A DNA stretch of 64,000 bases. Source: Mercurialis annua (lineage: Eukaryota; Streptophyta; Magnoliopsida; Malpighiales; Euphorbiaceae). How positions within the stretch are numbered: the stretch's first letter is position 1; every line of letters starts with the position of its first letter. Where the stretch lies: the NCBI RefSeq assembly GCF_937616625.2, contig NC_065572.1:41443653-41507652 (forward strand), read 5' to 3'. The translations under genes and the position numbers were made by a program. Under the pieces are notes generated by a model, which worked only from the letters and a program-made list of their open reading frames with translations, did no database searches and was not told the origin of the DNA. This document shows positions 56,733-64,000 of this stretch, piece after piece.

Positions 56733-59082
56733 TGTCATAACCGTAGCCTAATCTCGTTTAGAATTCAATAAGTAATTTCATTTAGAATTCATTATGCATT
56801 GCATATCATATATAATTATTATAAAAGAGAAATTGAAATAAGGATATAGACATTTAGATGTCAAAAATAAATTGAAAACAAAAGATACGATTAGTTAATT
56901 GAATCGGTATAATTGAACAAAAGGAAAAACTTAAGGATTGAAAGATATGTTTAATATATCATTAAGGGCTTAAGAGGATGTTTGTATTAAGTATATATAT
57001 CTATGTGTAAATGTCAAAATTATCCTTAAGAGTTGCTAAGTGTTTAACCAAGGTTAAAGATCTAAGTATATTTTGGTAATTTCATAATTAGTTAGATTAC
57101 TTAAACATGGAGACTTTGCAAACAAAATTCACAACATAAAACCTAACTCTAAAACTCCAAAGCTTCGATTCTGATTGTTCTTGAGGTCTAGGAAGAGATT
57201 CAAGATCATTTGGTAAGAAATTTTATCTAAATAGCTTGTGTATTTGAAGTTTACCTAGTGATATCATATTCTGTTTTTGAATTCAGTATTTGCAATTTAG
57301 TGCGAGATGCATATCTCAAGTTCTATAATTCCAAATTATGTTCTGTTTTCTGATATAGAAACTTTAGTGTGTCTCCTACAACCTTTATTCTTTGACGTTA
57401 ATCTGGTTCGGTCTTATTAATACCGTAATTGACCATGATATTTTATTGCTTAAGCTGTGAAGACAGTCTGAACACACCTCACTAAAAATTGTATAACTCA
57501 TTGCTTAGATATTGAAATGATGAAACTATTTTTGATTTGGATTCTAGACTAAAAGGGCTAAATGTTCACCGAAGGGTTTGTTAAAATTATATGAATACTA
57601 TTCACAGGACCTGTTTGAATAGAGGCTTAATCATACATAAACCATATAGAAATCCATTTGTAGGTGATGCATTTAGGTTAAATCAGTATTAGATATATGT
57701 ATAAGTTTATATATGTGATTCTGATTGAGTTTTATGATTTACATTACTCATTTAGGTGCTCGTTTTGGCAACGACGGTGCAACTAGTAAGTGAGGCAGCT
57801 TTTGACGATATTTTGGACTAGTTTTGGTTGTTGTGTGGTGAGTAGATATACTAGTCCTTGCTACTGAAATAGATATGCTATTTTGATATTCAAAATGTCA
57901 AGGTTTATTGTGTTTTAAATGGTTATATATGGTTGTTTTGGAATGCACGAAAGCTGTTCGATGAAATGCCTTGTTTAAATATTTCAAATACTACCTTTGG
58001 TAAATGTTGTATAAAATGAAAGAAGTTTTGAATTGAATCTATATAAGTGTTTGATTTTAGTAAAGCTTTGATGCTTTTGATATAATGAGTATTTGTTTAT
58101 GAATGTGTAATACCTTTCGTCAATTCAATAGTCGTTTGATTTGGTTAAGTTTTGAATAAGATTTGAAATGGTTTTACTATTGAATTGTATTGCGTTTTGA
58201 TGTAATGATTTGAGATGTATTTTTATATGATATGCCTACTCTGTAATGGTACATATTTAAGAGGTGCTGAGTTGTGATATGCACCTGGTTATGTGCTGAG
58301 TTAGTGATATGCACATGTGAGATATTATGAATGTCTATGCGCATTTGACACAGGGCACTTGATTGATGGTCAGTGAAGGGAGAAGGGCTGAGCCGTGCTA
58401 CTGATGGAGAAGGGTTAGCCATCAAGTGTTCCTAGATATGTTGGTTAGACTGTAGATCAGTGTTGTGTTCCAGATTACAGGTCTATGGTTTATATTATTG
58501 TTGCAGGGTAACATATCACTGTTATAGTTGATGATTGATACAACTATGTTTCATATGTAAAGGGAAATTGTTTTGATATTCGTTTATATTTGTAAATGCT
58601 TTCGTGATGGACTTTACAAGAATTTTATGTTGTATTGAGCTGTTTTCTAGTATACGTTATTATATAATATGCTTACTTTAAGTATATAAATTTTTTATGC
58701 TTGTTATGTCTATTCACTGAGGTTTCGCTCATTTTAGTTATTTTAAAACTTTTTCAGTTAGCAAGGCAATCTACAGTACAGTTGACCAGAGAGGGAGTTG
58801 GGCTTAGAGTTTGGGCTTGAGACATAGAGGTTGGCTACATCTCCGAGTTTTGAGATGCCTCAATGTTTTTGTTTAGAATAAACTTATTTGTACTTAAATA
58901 TATATTTTGAATCATATGTATAAAAGTTTGTAATAATACTTAATTTTCATATAGTGGTGTTGTATAAAAGTTTTTCATATATTTGTGCTTAATTATTTAT
59001 AGAACACGTTTTAAAATAATGATTTGGAGATAAATATATTTTAAATAACCGTCAATCTCGTGCTAAGTAAGTCGAGGTTTGA
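56733..59082 (+). mobile_element. 2.35-kb LTR-like insertion, probable solo LTR
   Basis: Satellite is interrupted at TGTCATAACCG and resumes at TAAAAAAGG. The left flank TAAAAA (56727-56732) is repeated at the right (59083-59088), as a target duplication would be, although the satellite itself is A-rich there. TGTCATAACC resembles plant gypsy LTR starts, and ATTCACTGAGGTTTCGCTCATTTT (58711-58734, given by position) resembles a conserved block of gypsy LTRs. The expected CA at the right end is not seen. No protein frame is credible; the minus frame 58177-58425 has no recognisable product. A different kind of insertion remains possible. Confidence 0.6.
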
Positions 59083-59174
59083 TAAAAAAGGTGAAACGTT
59101 TGGCTTTGTTTCGTAACGTTTGTAAACGACATTTTTAAAGGTTTGGGTTTAATCGCTAAAAAAGTGAAACGTTT
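59083..59174 (-). repeat. Short inverted satellite remnant
   Basis: About one and a half monomers in inverted orientation (AAAAAAGGTGAAACG... to GTGAAACGTTT) separate the LTR-like insertion from the next gypsy LTR. This shows that the array continues here and that the next element also inserted into satellite. Confidence 0.9.
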
Positions 59175-62100
59175 TGTCACGACCCATTTTCATGAATCGT
59201 GACCGGCACTAGGGCATGGGTAATGTAGTACAAACACCCGTAGCTAGCCTTTCTTATATCATACAGTTCAATTAAACCTGCAGAAAACCAATGCTCAGGG
59301 GCAACCGAGACTTCAACCTAATTCTAGCAGTTATAATATTCAATAGTTAATATAACATGCTTATCCAGTTCTGAGTCTAAAATAGGTATAACATAAACCA
59401 ATGTAAATAATGTAACATGCCAAAGCAATATAACTAGTCGGGGCAATCCGACAAACAACTGTAATAATAAGAAAGACTTCTAGTTACTACTACGGTCTAA
59501 CAATAAAATAGTTTTACAGTTTATCAAAATAATGAAACCTCAGAGAAAAGTAAAGAATGGAGATCAGCAGACTCTCTCAAATCATAACCCTGGAAAAATT
59601 GGAAAAACAACGGGGTCAGATATACTGAGATGAGTTTATACCACTATTTACATTTATCAAGTGGAAAACCTTTAAAACCGTTTAAAACATTTAATAACGA
59701 TATTACGAATAATAGTTGGAACCCTAATCCACAATTCTAAATAATATACATAATCCAATAGGCCTGGTCCCGAGAGGTAAGCTACACCGAGTTACCACTG
59801 ACCACATTTTTACCATATCCAGAGTCCCGAGAGCTGAGCTACACCGAGTCACTCTATTTGATCCCGAGAGCTATGCTCACACCGAGTTACCACATTTCCA
59901 TATATACCTTTCCCAGATCATTACCGGTGCGCACGCAGTCCTAATAATTCCCATTAGGTAACATGTTCCAACTATGAGTCATAATATAAAAACAGTTCGA
60001 AATATACGTACAATATATATATTTAATATTAAAATAACAATTTACTTAATAAAGCGGTAAATAGTAAGTACAAACTCACTGCTTGCTCATCCACGTGATA
60101 ACCTGGCAAGAAACTAATCCTGATTCGCCTCTGAAGCACGAACAGTAGACAAGTCTAGACAAATAAAATAATTATTAAAACGAACCCTAACTCTAGAGAG
60201 TACTAAACACCATATAGAACTAGCACAACAATAAATTACAGTATAACAATCCATAGCAAACACAATACACAATAAGTAATAAAGCCCAATTAATAAAAGT
60301 CTATTTAGTTCTCGCTTTAAAAACTATTTCAGAAGAATATTATTTAAATATTATTTAAATAATAAATTAATTTCAAATCAAAAAATAATGGGTTAGCCGA
60401 GTTACCGATAACTGCCAGGCTAACCTCAAATGTCTGGCGACCCAAGTCTAACCCGACCCGCACATTAATCCAAAATTATAAACCATAGTTATAATTTTAT
60501 AAATAAAATACTCATTTGATAAAATAATAATTTAGAACTCAATATCTTAAAAATCAAGTAATCAACAATTACCGGAAAAAATATCTCATTAAATAGATCA
60601 ATATATAAATAAAAGGTTAATTTATAAATTTAGCCCAATTGGCACGCTAAGCCAAAATATCAAAATAAAAAAATAAAATTAAATATCCAATACCCATTTA
60701 TAATAGTCGAGATAAATAATTTAAAACATAATAATTTAAATTATAATAAGATTAATATAAATTCTAAATTTAAAATAATGATGCCCAAAGCAATTTAAAA
60801 TCGTAATTAGTTATTAAATTGCCAAATTAAAAGTCGGAACTAACCCGCCACTCATCCATCACATTCAATATGAATACCCAACCATTTCCATTAACAAACA
60901 TCACAAAACCCAACTTTAAGAGCCCAACTTACCAATATAATATAGAAACAAAGTCATTTTATTGAAAAGGAAATGGCCAATGAAATCAACTAATTGCAGT
61001 AACCACACAACATGAATTCAAAGAGTCTCAGACTTTACCGCCAATAATTCATACCCATGCAACTTAAACCCAATATAAAACAATCAATTAAAGCATGAAC
61101 ACAAATAAAAGAAGAACTCTAACTTACAGTACCCCGACGAATTCTTTGAGCCATAAGTAATATATTCTCAGTTTAATACAAATTAGAAAATAAAAACCAA
61201 GACAATAAGAACAACCTTTGGACTAAAACCTACGGCAACCATTATTTACATCGATTCAACCTCGGGTTCGAATCGAACAAGATATTAAGCAAACAAAATC
61301 ATTCAGCTAATAACCATCGGTTAGATGCCATTGAAACACAGTAAATAACTACAAGAACATAATATGGCAGTCAAGGAATAAATGGCAGTAACAGTATGAA
61401 GAACACTCGCAGCCAAGAATCATGAAAAACGATAAAACGAAGGCGATTGAAACATAATTATTTACGTACCGTTTGGCGAAAACGAAGTTGAGAATCGTAG
61501 AGGCGTGTGTCTACTACAACTAGGACGAGACAGATCCAAATTTAACGCTGAAACGAATGAGTTACGAGCTTAGGGACGAGGGTATCGATTTATACATAAA
61601 CTGAAAATTTTGCACGATGACTTACCGAATATCACAAGAACTTGAAAGGATTTGTTGTGAAAGATTTCAGTGAATTAGGGAGTGTAGATGTCGGCTAGGG
61701 TTAGAGGGAATTGAGGGGAAGAATTTTAGTTCAGAAAAACGACATAAATAGTGAATGAATTTTAGGGTAGAAGTCGGGTTAAAATAGAAAAGGAACAATT
61801 GAGTCACACGAAGCCTAAGGTTGCAAAAGAAAGAAAAGAACAGGTCTCTTAAGAGACCTGCTAAATAAGAATAAAAAGAAAAGTGTGGGCCATGAATTTG
61901 CATCGGCTGCACAATAATATAAAAAAATGGGCCATGATTGGCCAACTAATAAGCATGGCCAAAAATAAGTAATTACTATTTATCCAAGCCATAAATCGAA
62001 CTACTAAACCGAAAATGACCTAAATCATTACTGGAAGCCCATCAGAAAATTTTAAAAAAATTACGGGTTATTAAATTCTCCCTAACTCATAGAAATTCGT

Positions 62101-62275
62101 CCTCGAATTTAACTCAAAACAACGTAATAAGCGTTGAACACTTATAACCCGAAGGATAAGCATAAGACACCCTCCAAGGCACAACCAAGGTACCATATAT
62201 GCTAATCTTGATATGAAATAAGCCGGAACAAGCCGAAAACACAACGAGACATGTCGGAAAGTACAGGGTGTTACA
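59175..62275 (-). mobile_element. 3' LTR region of a second gypsy element, with two successive LTR/PPT junctions
   Basis: It starts TGTCACGACCC with the same ACCGG...CTAGGG block as the other LTRs, shares GGGGTCAGATATACTGAGA (about 59612) with the complete element, and carries the TCCCGAGAG triplet at 59766-59895. An LTR-end-like junction appears at 62064-62075 (CGGGTTATTAAA then TTCTCCC), and another 200 bp later at 62264-62275 (CAGGGTGTTACA then TTCTACCCC). Each is followed by sequence like that after the first element's LTR. The true LTR end is therefore either 62075 (2901 bp) or 62275 (3101 bp). Read on the minus strand, the element's body lies to the right, partly outside the window. The frame 61667-61945 is inside the LTR and not called. 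Confidence 0.82.
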
Positions 62276-64000
62276 TTCTACCCCACTTAGGATAATTCGT
62301 TCTCAAATTAAACAAACACATTAAGCATAAAAAAACAATATAGTATGCACATAAGCGTAAAAGAAAACACATAATATAAAACCCAACGTATCACAAGGAA
62401 AGAGAAATTAATAGCATTTTTGCAAATCAGACTCCATCTTCTAAGAAATTTCCTCAACCGAGTGACTAAACCACGAGTGCAACCATAGAAAAACTTTTAC
62501 TCATCAATCTATGCACTTGCGTAACCACAAACTTAACAGGTTGCTCCTCGAATGATAACGCAAAATCACCACTCGCATAAATCAGAAAATCTCAAATGGT
62601 CATAATAATCTCAATGCTAACTTCCTCTTAGTATAAAACGATAACACTCATTTAAATATGTTATATAAAATGAATGAAACAAAATCTCCAAATTTGACGA
62701 ACAATGTCATTTATAGAGATTCTTACACTTATTCCATAATAAAGCATACGGTCCGTAGTTACCTAAGGTAACCAAATACTAACATACATCCCAATTTTTG
62801 TTGCACAGACTAAATTTTATGACACACACAAAAGGTTCAACAACCAAACAAACGATATCCACCTTTCAATAATAAAAATCCTCAAGCAACAGTATCGACT
62901 AACCAACCTTTGTTGTCGAAATCTACTTATCGCGATCCTCGAATCAGCTAACTCATAAATCCGAACCAAACTCAAATTTCCAAAATTATTCAATCAATTG
63001 ACGATAACCTCGTATACAAAGAAAGATCAATAGGACCTGTTTACTACAACCAGATTGTTAGTTATGCTCAAAACCAACCCCTGTGGGTATTAAATCTTTT
63101 AATACAAAATTTTCCACCCAGTTTAAAAGACTCTACGTCATACACCTCCTTTTTCATTCAAAATTGAAATACATTTCCGATGAAAAACCATCGGTTTTGT
63201 AAACCCCTTGAAAAATCATCGGTTTTGTAAACCGTTGGAAATTTTCAAAATATCCACATTTTGAATATGAAATTTTCCCTTACTTTTCAACACATTTGAA
63301 AATTTATGAAACAGTTCAATTGACAAAATTGTGTTCCCTTAAAACCAAATTGTTAAAACACCTTTTAAATAGTTTATACTTTAAAAACCAAATGTGGCAA
63401 AATCCTTCGTATTCAATATACACATTGATGTTTTAAGCATCCCAAAATTTTAAGTCGTTTCTAAATTTTCTCAAACAAAACCAAAATTTAAAGAAATTAC
63501 TCAAACGAAAAATTTATTATTTCTTTTCAATAATTTTTGACAAAGTTTCTCCCTTTCCTCATAAAGGTAAAATCAGCAATGTTAATTTCTAGTTTATAAA
63601 CATACCTTTTTATATCAATACATAAAAATATTTGGACAATTTCAAATCTGGATGAATAAAGTTTCTTTAATAAAGAAAGACGTAGTGTATACACACACAT
63701 GAGCATAACCAACATACCTAATCCACAAATCCTTAAATCAAAGTTTCGAAATTACCACGAAAGCTTTCTATTCTAAAATACTCTATACCGTACTTAGCAC
63801 AACCAAAATCTCAAGCGCAAACCTAAAAATCATTCTTACTCATTCCACAAGATCTTGATTCTACAGACCAATCGCTCATAACGTAAACCTCCAATAATCA
63901 TCACCATCTTCACATAGTATTTGTCTAGCTACCTTTCGGTAACAGTTTCAAAATCGATTGAAATTCAACAACTTATAATAGATATATCACAATGTGATTC
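62276..64000 (-). pseudogene. Degraded 3' part of gypsy pol and internal region, cut by the window edge
   Basis: After the second LTR end, TTCTACCCCACTTAGG reads on the minus strand as a G-rich polypurine tract. Between about 62411 and 62660, nucleotide blocks match the chromodomain end of the complete element: CAGACTCCATCTTCTAAG corresponds to the stretch at 18068-18085, and AACAGGTTGCTCCTCG to 18178-18193. No open frame survives. From about 62900 to 64000 I recognise nothing except a short duplicated phrase, ATCGGTTTTGTAAACC, at 63192 and 63219. The rest of the element is presumably to the right. Confidence 0.6.

Noticed and set aside
61667..61945. 92-residue minus frame, possible small membrane protein
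   Set aside because: It lies within the gypsy LTR and is hydrophobic because the DNA is T-rich on that strand. There is no homology I recognise.

Overview
This is nuclear DNA of a flowering plant, most likely a eudicot, from a repeat-rich (heterochromatic) block. The evidence is a long satellite array interrupted by plant-type LTR retrotransposons: a chromodomain Ty3/gypsy element, a Ty1/copia element, solo or partial LTRs and a CACTA-type transposon end. I see no host protein-coding gene, tRNA or rRNA in the 64 kb. The species cannot be named from the sequence.

Layout. A 60-bp satellite fills 1-9667, 12279-15282, 25777-33330, about 34987-45790 (less short inserts), about 54549-56732 and 59083-59174. 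It lies in one orientation up to about 37465 and then switches orientation repeatedly. It is organised at several levels: 10-bp decamers within the 60-bp monomer, a 2597-bp block repeated three times almost without change (about 290-8117), a 1.51-kb block repeated twice (about 41810-44830), a 1.18-kb block repeated twice (about 54560-56620), and older, eroded blocks of about 1 kb elsewhere.

Insertions. A solo LTR of a gypsy family sits at 9668-12278 with a perfect 5-bp target duplication. A complete but broken gypsy chromovirus lies on the minus strand at 15283-25776, with LTRs of 2562 and 2566 bp, a primer site, gag, protease, reverse transcriptase/RNase H, integrase with chromodomain, and a polypurine tract. 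A truncated CACTA-type end lies at 33331-34986. A strongly decayed copia element on the plus strand occupies 45791-54542. A 2.35-kb LTR-like insertion lies at 56733-59082. The 3' LTR and degraded pol end of another gypsy element begin at 59175 and run off the right edge.

How it fits together. Related gypsy LTRs (9668, 15283/23211 and 59175) have entered the same array repeatedly, in the same orientation. The satellite has gone on amplifying and inverting: the copia element now has satellite of opposite orientation on its two sides, and orientation switches fall mostly on the AACGTT palindromes built into the monomer. Because 60 is a multiple of three, the array produces long open frames of a 20-residue repeat on both strands. 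These are treated here as a by-product and are not annotated as genes.
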